This document shows, piece after piece, positions 17,554 through 25,918 of a stretch of DNA of 64,000 nt. Source of the stretch: Pseudomonadales bacterium (GTDB lineage: Bacteria; Pseudomonadota; Gammaproteobacteria; Pseudomonadales; Azotimanducaceae); NCBI GenBank assembly GCA_022822135.1, contig JAJECH010000043.1, positions 1 through 64,000 on the forward strand. Direction: 5' to 3'. The notes beneath the pieces are model-generated. The model worked only from the letters and a program-made list of their open reading frames with translations, had not been told where the DNA came from and did no database searches. A program made the position numbers and the translations under genes. The stretch's first letter is position 1. Each line of letters begins with the position of its first letter.

Positions 17554-18873
17554 TTAGAACAGGTGTAGTAACCCCGCGATCGTTCCAGTCAGACACGCGA
17601 CGAGCGTGCCTGATATCAGCGTTCGTGGACCTAGCTGCAGTAACTCATCTCTACGTTCAGGAACGATCGTCGAGACGCCGCCAATCAAGATTCCAACGCT
17701 ACCTAGGTTAGTAAAGCCGCACAACGCATAGGTCATGATCAGGCTCGTGTGAGGTTGAAGGTCTGAACCCATACCGCCTAGTTGAAAGTACGCGACCAGT
17801 TCGTTGAGGACGAACTTAGTACCAAGCAAGCTCCCTGCCGCAGCTGCATCCTGCCATTCGACACCCATCGCCCAGGCCAAAGGCGCGAACACCCAACCAA
17901 GAATCGTTGCGAGCGTCAACGGCTCGTAACCGTCCGCAACAGTCAAACCAAACAATTCACGAATCGTGGTGTCGCTCCAACCTAATAGAAGATTTACTAA
18001 CGCGACCAACGCGATCAACGCGATCAGCATGGCACCCACGTTGACGACCAATCGAACACCGAACGTGGTTCCAGTCGTTATCGCGTCAACGGTACTGTCG
18101 TAACTCAACCCGTCCTCGCTCATCTCATCGACGCCGGTGATCTTGTCTCCGGGAACCATGATGCGGGCGATCAAGATTGCGCCGAAGATGTTGATCATTG
18201 AAGCCGTAATGATGTGACCGATCGCATCTCCGAGTACGTCACCAAGAATTGCCGCGTACAAACCCATGATGGATCCCGCGACCGTCGCCATACCGCACGT
18301 TATCACCATAAAGAACTCAGAACGAGATAACGAATTCAAATACGCTCGAATTACAAGTGGTGACTCGACCATGCCGACGAATAGGCTAGCCGCTGCCGCT
18401 AATCCGACCGCTCCGCCGATGTGCAAGCTTCGCTGCATGACCCACGCAATCCCCTTGATCACGCGCGGCAATATCCCCCAATGCCAAAGCACAGCCACCA
18501 GAATGCTGAACACGAGAATCTGAGGCAGAATCACGAACGCGAACATCGGTACGTAAGGATTGTCATTCAGAACGAATGGGTAATCCTCTGGAAATATGTT
18601 TGCGTCAGAACCGAGGAACCCAAACACGAATCGGGTACCTTCCATCGTTGCGGATTGGATACCCGCAAATACGGTTGTAAGTGCTTGCAGTACATCGTAA
18701 ATAATCGGCACCTTCAGCAGAATCAACGCAAGTACGATCTGAGCTGCGAGCGTCAATCCAACCGTGGTCCAACGTACCTCTCGTTTTTTTTCGCTGAATC
18801 CCCACGCGATCAACAAGATGATCGCGATGCCGAGAATGCCTTGTAATCCGGACAAACTAAAACTCTCGCTCAT
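17554..18873 (-). CDS. Concentrative nucleoside transporter (CNT/NupC family)
   Basis: A 439-residue inner-membrane protein with about ten hydrophobic helices. CNT markers include GWGFSEKKREVRW at the N-terminus, the domain MVESPLVIRAYLNSLSRSEFFMVITCGMATVAGS, and the C-terminal TSLIMTYALCGFTNLGSVGILIGG, with KFVLNELVAYFQL. CNT proteins import nucleosides with H+ or Na+. Divergent from, and only 37 bp away from, a PfkB-family kinase that could phosphorylate the imported nucleoside. Confidence 0.94.
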   Translation of the reverse strand: MSESFSLSGLQGILGIAIILLIAWGFSEKKREVRWTTVGLTLAAQIVLALILLKVPIIYDVLQALTTVFAGIQSATMEGTRFVFGFLGSDANIFPEDYPFVLNDNPYVPMFAFVILPQILVFSILVAVLWHWGILPRVIKGIAWVMQRSLHIGGAVGLAAAASLFVGMVESPLVIRAYLNSLSRSEFFMVITCGMATVAGSIMGLYAAILGDVLGDAIGHIITASMINIFGAILIARIMVPGDKITGVDEMSEDGLSYDSTVDAITTGTTFGVRLVVNVGAMLIALIALVALVNLLLGWSDTTIRELFGLTVADGYEPLTLATILGWVFAPLAWAMGVEWQDAAAAGSLLGTKFVLNELVAYFQLGGMGSDLQPHTSLIMTYALCGFTNLGSVGILIGGVSTIVPERRDELLQLGPRTLISGTLVACLTGTIAGLLHLF

Positions 18874-18910
18874 ATGCGTGGCACAATACTAACTGCCCGA
18901 TAGGTTCTAC

Positions 18911-19861
18911 ATGTCCACGATTCTTGTTGTCGGCACCTACGCCATAGATTTTGTCGGGTCGTATCCCCGCTCGTTTTCAACGCTACCTGAACCTAAAGCA
19001 CTGAACCTATCAATACAGCTTGGTGGTATGCGGAAGGGTTTTGGTGGGTGTGCAATGAACATCGCGGTCACACTACACCGACTCGGACATCATGCGATAC
19101 CGTTCGCCGATGTTGGTGGTGAGATGGATGCAGACTACGCACTGCACCTAAATGAGGTCGGGATAGACCAGCGTGGACTGACTCGATCAGGCGCAGATGC
19201 ACTTAGTGCGCATGCGCTCATTCTGACTGACCCGGAGGAGAACCAATTCACTGCTTTCTATGCTGGCGAACCCAGAAAGAACTTTCGTTCGGACCTCCAA
19301 GCACTCATGGATTCACTTGCTGATTCGATCGATTTCGTCGTGATTGCTCCTGTCGAACCTCAATACATGATTCCTGCGGCGAACATTTGTCGAGAACGTG
19401 GTCTGTCTTTTCTCTGTGATCCCGGCCAATGCACGACGGCATTCAGCCCTGATGACTGCGAAGCTCTCGTCGAAGCTTCATCCGCAATATGTTTTAATCG
19501 CTTCGAACACGAGATATTCGAGAACCATGTCGAGAATTTGGATCAAAGATTGGATTTAACCGTCGTGACAGAGGGGTCAAACGGGGTGCGTTTTAAATCG
19601 AACGATTCGTGGTATCACGAACGCGCAGCACAACCTCGACAGCGCATCGACCCGACCGGCTGTGGCGATGCGTTCCGATCCGGTCTAGTTCACGCGCATC
19701 TCCTGAACGCACCTTGGCGAGACGCCGTGCGTGCTGGTTGTGTCCTCGCAACCATCAATCTGGAGCACCTTGGAACGCAAAGTCATGATCCGGTAGATTT
19801 CAAGGAACGATACTTCAACGAATGGAATGATCGTCCAGGCTGGCTTGAGGATAGTGCATGA
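18911..19861 (+). CDS. PfkB-family (ribokinase-like) kinase, probably a nucleoside kinase
   Basis: A 316-residue ribokinase-fold enzyme. It has the N-terminal GGMRKGFGGCAMNIAVTLHRLG substrate/ATP loop and the C-terminal signature DPTGCGDAFRSGL with the catalytic Asp in GCGDAF. The GCGDA variant (rather than GAGDA) is common in adenosine/nucleoside kinases of this superfamily. Together with the divergent nucleoside transporter this suggests nucleoside salvage; sugar kinase activity cannot be excluded. Its last 4 bases overlap the next start codon (ATGA), so translation is coupled. Confidence 0.9.
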   Translation: MSTILVVGTYAIDFVGSYPRSFSTLPEPKALNLSIQLGGMRKGFGGCAMNIAVTLHRLGHHAIPFADVGGEMDADYALHLNEVGIDQRGLTRSGADALSAHALILTDPEENQFTAFYAGEPRKNFRSDLQALMDSLADSIDFVVIAPVEPQYMIPAANICRERGLSFLCDPGQCTTAFSPDDCEALVEASSAICFNRFEHEIFENHVENLDQRLDLTVVTEGSNGVRFKSNDSWYHERAAQPRQRIDPTGCGDAFRSGLVHAHLLNAPWRDAVRAGCVLATINLEHLGTQSHDPVDFKERYFNEWNDRPGWLEDSA

Positions 19862-20472
19862 CCGGCAATGTCATCGTCCTGAACGGTACTTCCAGTGCCG
19901 GTAAGACAACGTTGGCCAAGGCGATTCAAACCTCAGCCGACGAACCGTATCAGTTATTCGCTTTTGACCAATTTCGTGACGGTTTGCCTGATCGATATCG
20001 AGGACTGAATTCTCCAGAAGGATCGCCCGGCTATGCAGGTTTAAACGTCGTAGCCGCGCCAGACGCTGGCGTCGTTAAAGCCTATATCAAGCTTGGTACT
20101 CACGCCCTCACCATGTTGCACGGCATGCATCAGGCAATCGCATCATTTGCACGTACCGGTCACCATGTCATTGTGGACCACTACGTAAATCACCCTGACG
20201 CAGCGGACGATTTGGTTTCGACGTTTGCAGGCTTAAATACGACACTCGTTCGAGTCGTTTGCGAGCGGCCCGAGCTTCTTCGACGGGAGAGCTTGCGGCC
20301 AGGTCGGTTTCCAGGAACGGCGGAAACACAACGGGAGGTCATGAACGAGTGCTTCAAATATGATCTAACTGTTGACTCAACACATACCTCAGCGACAGCA
20401 CTTGCGCGTGAGGTGTTGACACATGTCGCTAACGCTGCCAAACAGGGAATAACCATCAATGACACGCTCTGA
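19858..20472 (+). CDS. Chloramphenicol-phosphotransferase-like (CPT) P-loop kinase
   Basis: A 204-residue P-loop protein. The Walker A is GTSSAGKTT near residue 10, and the segment FAFDQFRDGLPDRY and an HVIVDHYV strand with acidic Asp resemble the CPT family, whose founding member phosphorylates chloramphenicol. Many relatives are uncharacterised small-molecule kinases, so resistance is not implied. It overlaps the PfkB gene by 4 bp and the Sir2 gene by 14 bp, a tight three-gene operon. Confidence 0.82.
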   Translation: MTGNVIVLNGTSSAGKTTLAKAIQTSADEPYQLFAFDQFRDGLPDRYRGLNSPEGSPGYAGLNVVAAPDAGVVKAYIKLGTHALTMLHGMHQAIASFARTGHHVIVDHYVNHPDAADDLVSTFAGLNTTLVRVVCERPELLRRESLRPGRFPGTAETQREVMNECFKYDLTVDSTHTSATALAREVLTHVANAAKQGITINDTL

Positions 20473-21217
20473 GCGCCTCGCTGCGCTTCGCGGCAAAATC
20501 GAAGACGCCGAGAACATCGTGATATTCACGGGCGCAGGTGTAAGTACCGAGTCAGGCATTCCAGATTTTCGCAGTCCGGGCACCGGTCTATGGACGAAGA
20601 TAAAACCCACGGACTTCAACGATTTCGTAAGTTCGGCTGAGATAAGAAAGAAATCCTGGGAACGGAAGTTCGATGGTGATGACAAGATGGCGAACGCAAC
20701 GCCGAATCGTGGTCACCGAGCGATCGCTCACCTGATGGATCTTGGAAAAGCAAGTGTCGTCGTAACACAGAATGTAGACAACTTACACCAAGTTTCGGGT
20801 ATTCGTGATGAGAAAGTACTTGAACTCCACGGTAACGCCAAATTCGCGAAATGTCTCACATGCGACGAGCGATACGAACTCGATGATCTTGAAAACCAAT
20901 ACCGTGCTGATGGTGAAGTTCAACCTTGTGCGATCTGCGGCGGAATCATCAAGACCGCGACAATTTCATTTGGGCAAGCGTTACCTCAGGACGTACTAAT
21001 GTATGCGGTTTACGCTAGTGAGCATTGCGACTTATTCTTAGTCGTCGGTTCTTCTCTACAGGTATATCCCGCTGCGAGTCTGCCAGAGCTCGCGAAACGA
21101 AGTGGTGCTCAACTCGTGATCTTGAATCGCGACCCGACCCCTCTAGATGTCATCGCTGATCTAGTCGTGAACGACGAAATTGGACCTACGTTAGGTGAAG
21201 TCGTCGGTGTGAACTGA
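20459..21217 (+). CDS. Sir2-family NAD-dependent protein deacylase
   Basis: A 252-residue sirtuin. It has the NAD-binding motif FTGAGVSTESGIPDFRSP, the QNVDNLH segment, the catalytic His in LELHGN, a structural zinc site CLTC ... CAIC, and a GSSLQVYPAASLP C-terminal Rossmann element. It removes acyl groups from lysines, consuming NAD and releasing nicotinamide and O-acyl-ADP-ribose. It is the last gene of the coupled PfkB-CPT-Sir2 group; the VWA gene ends right after its stop on the other strand. Confidence 0.96.
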   Translation: MTRSERLAALRGKIEDAENIVIFTGAGVSTESGIPDFRSPGTGLWTKIKPTDFNDFVSSAEIRKKSWERKFDGDDKMANATPNRGHRAIAHLMDLGKASVVVTQNVDNLHQVSGIRDEKVLELHGNAKFAKCLTCDERYELDDLENQYRADGEVQPCAICGGIIKTATISFGQALPQDVLMYAVYASEHCDLFLVVGSSLQVYPAASLPELAKRSGAQLVILNRDPTPLDVIADLVVNDEIGPTLGEVVGVN

Positions 21218-22564
21218 TTAGCGTACGGACGTCATTAAGCGATCCGCGAAGCGTTCGATATGCATCAGTTGGTTACACAGGAAGACTTCGGTACAAAACG
21301 GCGCAAATCGGATCATTTCAGAATCTCCTTCGCGCCATTGAGACCGTACTTCTGGATTTAACCAGAAGAGCTGCTTGACTCGTTTCGACATCTCCGACAC
21401 GACACCAACGCCAGGATCGTAGAAATTTGAGCGAGCGTCACCAAGGACGATAACCGTCGCACGTTTATTCAGATCTCTTCCAACCAGTTGACGAAAGTCG
21501 AAGAAGGCTCGTCCGTAATCCGTATTACCTTTGCCCCAGTCAAAGAGCGCTTCCTCGATCGCAGCTTCGGAACCTTTATTTCGGAATACATCCGTTACCT
21601 CGCCGAGTTCACTTGAGAATGCAAACGCACGAACACGCGGCAAAATGTCGACGAGTTCGTAGAGGAACAACAGCAGGAAACGCGCGATGCTTGCAACCGA
21701 ATTGCTTACATCACAGATTACGTAGACTGTCGACGGTTCTTTTCGCACCTTGCGCCAATGTAGCTCAAAGACGTTCCCGTCATAAGCCATGTTTTGTCGA
21801 ATCGTTCTTTTGTATTCAAGAAGTCCACGCTGTGTGCGTTTTGCGCGGCGGCGATAAGCCTTACTGAATTGCTTGGCGAGTTTTTCAACCACACGCCGAA
21901 CTTCAACGTAATACTCAGGTGGCAGTCGATTCAGATGACCGGAAAGAGCCGCTTCGAGTATTGCTCGCTTCGACGTAGGCTCTACGTGAAGTCGATACTG
22001 GCCATCGACGTAGTCCTTTACTTCCTTGTAGAGATACTGCCGGACATAACGAAGTAACGGAGATACATCCGCATCTGGATCATCGGCAAGGTAAGCGTCA
22101 AGCTTCGGCAATCCCATCGAGTCCGCTATCCGCAACTCGAAAGATCGTTTTTCCCGCAGCGTAGCAATGTCATCGATCCGCAGCTGATTGGCGGCTTGCT
22201 GCATCATTTCGCTCAAGAGTTCACGATTTCCTTCTAACATCTCGCGAATCGCGTCTGCAAGAGGTGAACCCAATCGCACGTGAGTCTCAGAATCTAACGT
22301 GTGGTTTTCGAATGAACTGAGCATGGCACGCTTTGGAGGTTCGCGGAAACCTAGTTGCTCAAAAAACCGATCAAACGTATCTTCAAATGCCAGTTTTTCA
22401 GGCAGTGTTTTCGCCAACGCCAGTCCCAAGGCGTTCTTTAGAACGTCTCGGTCTGATATGCCGATACGATTGAGTATCGCAAACGCATCAAGGGTTTCCG
22501 CTGGCGAGACGCGGACATTCGCCTTGCGGAGCGCACGCACAAATCGCGTAAAGGTGACTTCCAT
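21218..22564 (-). CDS. VWA-domain CoxE-like protein
   Basis: A 448-residue protein of the CoxE/VWA type: an N-terminal helical part (MEVTFTRFVRALRKANVRVSPAETLDAF), then a C-terminal von Willebrand A domain beginning around residue 270 (VYVICDVSNSVASIARFLLLFLYEL) with a MIDAS-like DVSNSVA. In the usual pair, a MoxR-type AAA ATPase works with such a protein in metal-centre or protein maturation; no MoxR gene is next to it here. Cytoplasmic. It abuts the Sir2 stop convergently and is divergent from an APH-family kinase. Confidence 0.9.
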   Translation of the reverse strand: MEVTFTRFVRALRKANVRVSPAETLDAFAILNRIGISDRDVLKNALGLALAKTLPEKLAFEDTFDRFFEQLGFREPPKRAMLSSFENHTLDSETHVRLGSPLADAIREMLEGNRELLSEMMQQAANQLRIDDIATLREKRSFELRIADSMGLPKLDAYLADDPDADVSPLLRYVRQYLYKEVKDYVDGQYRLHVEPTSKRAILEAALSGHLNRLPPEYYVEVRRVVEKLAKQFSKAYRRRAKRTQRGLLEYKRTIRQNMAYDGNVFELHWRKVRKEPSTVYVICDVSNSVASIARFLLLFLYELVDILPRVRAFAFSSELGEVTDVFRNKGSEAAIEEALFDWGKGNTDYGRAFFDFRQLVGRDLNKRATVIVLGDARSNFYDPGVGVVSEMSKRVKQLFWLNPEVRSQWREGDSEMIRFAPFCTEVFLCNQLMHIERFADRLMTSVR

Positions 22565-22612
22565 TCGCCAAGTATTATGGGTCGGTATACGGAGAAGTGT
22601 TCTCGATCCTAG

Positions 22613-23407
22613 ATGCAGGACGCCTTAGAGGTCATTGATCGTGCAAGAGAGCTCCTACCCAACGCACGACACATCGAGTTAATTAAGTATCTTGAAGGTG
22701 GGTGGAGCAACCGGAACTATCGCATACGCGTCGACGGGGTCGATGCCGTTTTGCGTCTTAAGAGTCCGCTGTCTGTCGCGCCGGACCGAGAATATCTGTA
22801 TCTGGAAAACCCTCTCGCGCCACAGGTTCTTGCGTATGACCGCGCATGTGGCGACATGATCACACAATTCGTTGAGGGGAAGTTGCTAGTCGACTCGCCT
22901 ATCTCTCCGCAGATAGCCGCTTCTTTTATGCATGCGTTACACGCCACGATTCCGACCGGAATACGAACGTATCACGTAGAACCCGTCATCGACGGTTACC
23001 TTGAAGGTTTAAGCCTCGCGAAACCTCTTGAGTCAATTTATCAATCGTTGCAGTGGAAACCCCAAGTCGTAGCTGGTTGCCACAATGAGCTAAATGATTG
23101 GAATGTCATCAAGACCTCTGATGGATTTTGTACGCTCGATTGGGAGTCGGCCGGTGACAATGACCCGATCTTTGACGTCATCGGTCTATGCTACGGTTTG
23201 GAATTCGGTGATGATGATTTCGCTGCGTGCATCGAGGCATACGACGCTAACGTCGACCCGCATCATATCAGGCAGACGCGCATCCTATACCAAATCCGTG
23301 AACACGCTTGGGCATTGAATCGATTACGTCATGGAAGTGACCACAAAGGTATCGTTAAACAGAAATTGGACACAGAAATCGAAATCCACCGCCTTGCAAG
23401 TAGTTGA
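22613..23407 (+). CDS. APH/choline-kinase-like phosphotransferase
   Basis: A 264-residue protein of the aminoglycoside phosphotransferase/choline kinase fold. The active-site loop CHNELNDWNVI matches the HGDxxxxN-type motif (here Asp in NDWN), followed by LDWESAGDNDPIFDVIGLC, the metal-binding DWE. It resembles ThiK/choline kinase-like bacterial members of unknown substrate. Divergent from the VWA gene by about 50 bp. Confidence 0.84.
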   Translation: MQDALEVIDRARELLPNARHIELIKYLEGGWSNRNYRIRVDGVDAVLRLKSPLSVAPDREYLYLENPLAPQVLAYDRACGDMITQFVEGKLLVDSPISPQIAASFMHALHATIPTGIRTYHVEPVIDGYLEGLSLAKPLESIYQSLQWKPQVVAGCHNELNDWNVIKTSDGFCTLDWESAGDNDPIFDVIGLCYGLEFGDDDFAACIEAYDANVDPHHIRQTRILYQIREHAWALNRLRHGSDHKGIVKQKLDTEIEIHRLASS

Positions 23408-23433
23408 TTTTCGGAAGGCAGCGCAGGGTCGTT

Positions 23434-23952
23434 CTACGGTTTACTCGCACCTAACGAAAGGAGTCCTTCAAGCGCGCATCGTGTTCGTTCGTTCCCCTCG
23501 CCTTCGACAACAGAATACACAAACCCAAGTTCGTTGAGTACGTTTTCATATATCTCGAAAAGCCGAGGCAAGTCTGATTTCGATTCCCGTTGAGGGTCGA
23601 ATTCCCAGGGTAAATCAGGGTAGGTAAGTAAATAACAACGTTCAGTCTGGCGTTCAAGGTGTCGATGAATATACGCTGGAACGAGACCAAACTTCTCGGC
23701 AAACCAAATCCGTAACACGACGCCATCGGTATCCAGCACGCCGAAATTCGGGTCTGCTCGCACAAAGTCCAGTTCTCGACTGAGTTGCTCGTGTGCGACA
23801 ACGTGCACGTCGTCCTCCGTGTATCGCGCGTCGGATAAGCGCACACGTGCGTATTCAGGTAACCATACGCCATGGCGCACGCGTACGAGTTCACGAGCTA
23901 ATGTGGTTTTACCCGTCGACTCAGGTCCAACGATCGAAACTAACCGCATCAA
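23434..23952 (-). CDS. NadR-like P-loop ATPase (nicotinamide riboside kinase-like)
   Basis: A 172-residue P-loop protein with the opening RLVSIVGPESTGKTTLARELV, as in the C-terminal ribosylnicotinamide kinase domain of NadR, followed by EYAR and VLDTDGVVLRIW. It lacks the NadR adenylyltransferase and helix-turn-helix parts. It may phosphorylate nicotinamide riboside or another nucleoside. Convergent with the APH-like kinase. Together with the nearby Sir2 and nucleoside transporter this gives an NAD/nucleoside flavour to the region. Confidence 0.85.
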   Translation of the reverse strand: MMRLVSIVGPESTGKTTLARELVRVRHGVWLPEYARVRLSDARYTEDDVHVVAHEQLSRELDFVRADPNFGVLDTDGVVLRIWFAEKFGLVPAYIHRHLERQTERCYLLTYPDLPWEFDPQRESKSDLPRLFEIYENVLNELGFVYSVVEGEGNERTRCALEGLLSLGASKP

Positions 23953-24206
23953 GCCGCAATTCGTGCCTATTCAACAATACAGGCTAACAGAGCCTTCAGT
24001 TTTCATGGAACCATGTAACCCTACCGTCTATTGTCTGCGATTGACCTATACGTGGGATCGAAGGTCATTCGGAAGGACAAACTGATTGGACCGTTCGATC
24101 ACTTAATCTCCTTCTGACAGATCATTCGTGACGCAACATCACGGTTTCATCGCGAGAAAATTCGTTCCACGGAGGCACTCTTCCTGGTCTACCGAGGCAT
24201 CAAAGC

Positions 24207-24599
24207 TCATAGATCAAACAGAGGAATATTCATGTGGGATGCGGCGTCGCACATTCGTAAATCGTAGGACGCGAGTACCACATCTTGGCGTTGATTAGTG
24301 AGAAAGACACATGTCGCTATATGAAGCGCGTCGAGCGTCCTAACTTTGAGCTCTTTGGGCATCGAGGCACCGATCCACTCTAGCACATTGGGAGTCATTT
24401 CAGTTAGTGAAATTCTGTCAATTATCGAACGTGCCGCATCGCGATGGTCAACAGTTAAGTCGTAGGCATGCATCCTCGTCCAGAGCTCGTATGTGAGTAG
24501 ACGACTCGACACCAACGCCTTCTCCCAGAATACATTTGGCGGCTGTCGGTCTTCGGCAAGCAGATACGCTAGAGCGACTGACGTATCCACGTAGATCAT
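24207..24599 (-). CDS. vapC: PIN-domain toxin, VapC-like
   Basis: A 130-residue PIN-fold ribonuclease. The metal-binding acidic residues are visible: Asp5 (YVDTS), Glu38 (TYELW), Asp90 (TLDALH) and Asp113 (SYDLR). VapC toxins cleave specific RNAs such as initiator tRNA or rRNA and are inhibited by the partner. Its ATG overlaps the antitoxin stop (ATGA, 24596-24599), so the two are translationally coupled. Confidence 0.92.
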   Translation of the reverse strand: MIYVDTSVALAYLLAEDRQPPNVFWEKALVSSRLLTYELWTRMHAYDLTVDHRDAARSIIDRISLTEMTPNVLEWIGASMPKELKVRTLDALHIATCVFLTNQRQDVVLASYDLRMCDAASHMNIPLFDL

Positions 24600-24889
24600 C
24601 GATCTTCCCGACTTTCGTCCAGCTCTTGCATTACTACGTCAAAGCTAGCTACAGGTGGAGGTTTTTGCGGCGGTTCTGATGACCGTACTAAAGGCGGAGT
24701 CATTACTCCAGATCTGACTAAGTCCGCCAGAAACGCATCTGCTGGGATCGGGGTCCGCGTCGAATCTATCGGTCTAAGCTCGGCTACAACCCGATCTCGG
24801 TCCGTAATCAATATCGTCTCGCCGGCTGCCGCAAGCTGGATGTATGCGCTCAATTTATTGTTGAGTGTCTTAATGCCTACTGATCGCAC
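24596..24889 (-). CDS. vapB: Phd/YefM-type antitoxin (VapB role)
   Basis: A 97-residue antitoxin with the Phd/YefM N-terminal fold (IKTLNNKLSAYIQLAAAGETILITDRDRVVAELRPI), a DNA-binding domain, followed by a disordered, acidic/proline-rich tail that would neutralise the PIN toxin. It overlaps the toxin start by 4 bp. A palindrome directly upstream of the ATG suggests autoregulation. Confidence 0.9.
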   Translation of the reverse strand: MRSVGIKTLNNKLSAYIQLAAAGETILITDRDRVVAELRPIDSTRTPIPADAFLADLVRSGVMTPPLVRSSEPPQKPPPVASFDVVMQELDESREDR

Positions 24890-24897
24890 ATTTCTTT

Positions 24898-24919
24898 AAG
24901 TAGCAACTAGTCGCTACTT
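24898..24919. promoter_or_regulatory. Palindromic operator of the toxin-antitoxin pair
   Basis: A 22-bp near-perfect palindrome (AAGTAGC A ACTAGT C GCTACTT, two mismatches around an ACTAGT core) lies 9 bp upstream of the antitoxin ATG. The minus-strand TTGACT at 24940-24935 is a possible -35, which puts the palindrome over the -10 to ribosome-binding region. Phd/YefM antitoxins bind such palindromes to repress their own operon, so this is the likely operator. Confidence 0.7.
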
Positions 24920-25204
24920 TAAGTTGAACTTGATAGTCAATGGTACTCAGAAAACAGCGCCACAATACCTACTTGCCATTCTCAGATCACACTGACGATT
25001 CGATCATCCTAGATCCTAGAGCTGCGCCGCGCCAGTGATTGCCAACAGTTAGTCGAGTCGTATGAGATTTCTATCAGAAATGAACGTGATCGCAACAATT
25101 GAAGAGGTTGTCGCAAGATGTCAAATCTTGCTGCCTTGTCGGAATCGGAATTTTGTTACGCTTTTGCGGGTCTAATTCGTCATATCAATCAGCAACTGCT
25201 CAAA
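24920..25204. other. Intergenic region between the toxin-antitoxin operon and the response regulator
   Basis: About 285 bp with no recognisable gene apart from an in-frame extension of the response-regulator frame to an ATG at 25118. That extension (29 residues) has no family match. Promoters of the divergent units must lie here. Confidence 0.5.
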
Positions 25205-25903
25205 ATGCCACACACAATCGCGATCGTCGAAGACGAGATCGACCAACGCAAGAACTATCGAAACGCGATCGAGAAGAAAGGATACGACGTGATTGAATTC
25301 ACCGACCGTCGATCCGCGCTAGAAGGACTCGAGACCAAGAAACCGGATCTCGCGGTTCTCGACATCATTCTCGGCGACGACGAGGATGGGGGATTTGATC
25401 TGTGCGCCGATCTGTTAACCCGTTTCCCTAAGTTACCGATTATTTTTCTCACCGAACGGATTAACGAAAACGACAAGATCAACGGACTTCGCCTCGGTGC
25501 TTGGGACTATTTGCCCAAGCCTATTTCATTGGACTACCTCGTCGCGCGTATTTCATCGTTGATACGAATACATGAAGCGCGCCTTGAACCGGAACCCGAC
25601 CTTTCGCAATCAAAGACGATCGGCAAACTGACGATCGACAATGAAAGTTTGCTTGTCTCATGGGACGATGAGCAGATCAACCTATCTGGCACCGAGTTTC
25701 GAATGCTCGCTAGACTGGTCGCAACGCCCGGATCTGCAGTGAGCTATGAAAATCTCAAAGAAGCAACCATGCACAACGTCGTAACGACGAACACGATTAA
25801 CACCCATATGCGCAATATCCGAAAGAAATTTGAAAGCGTCGACCCTCAATTCGCCGCGATTAAGAGTGAATATGGACTAGGGTATCGTTGGTCAAGCGGT
25901 TAA
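25205..25903 (+). CDS. Response regulator of the proteobacterial dedicated-sortase type
   Basis: A 233-residue OmpR-like regulator: receiver domain (TIAIVEDE ... phospho-acceptor Asp53 in AVLDIILG; LT of FLTERI; K of PKPIS), then a winged-helix DNA-binding domain (about 135-230; FRMLARLV, TINTHMRNIRKKF). The receiver sequence DEDGGFDLCADLL followed by LPIIFLTE and GLRLGAWDYL is what I recall for the regulators paired with the proteobacterial dedicated sortase system histidine kinase. The ATG at 25205 is preferred over 25118 because the receiver fold starts there. The kinase gene follows 15 bp downstream. Confidence 0.87.
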   Translation: MPHTIAIVEDEIDQRKNYRNAIEKKGYDVIEFTDRRSALEGLETKKPDLAVLDIILGDDEDGGFDLCADLLTRFPKLPIIFLTERINENDKINGLRLGAWDYLPKPISLDYLVARISSLIRIHEARLEPEPDLSQSKTIGKLTIDNESLLVSWDDEQINLSGTEFRMLARLVATPGSAVSYENLKEATMHNVVTTNTINTHMRNIRKKFESVDPQFAAIKSEYGLGYRWSSG

Positions 25904-25918
25904 TCTCGTAATCAAAGC

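Noticed and set aside
19858-20472. Antibiotic (chloramphenicol) resistance for the CPT-like kinase
   Set aside because: Only the fold resembles CPT; it is embedded in a nucleoside/Sir2 operon, so drug modification is not supported.
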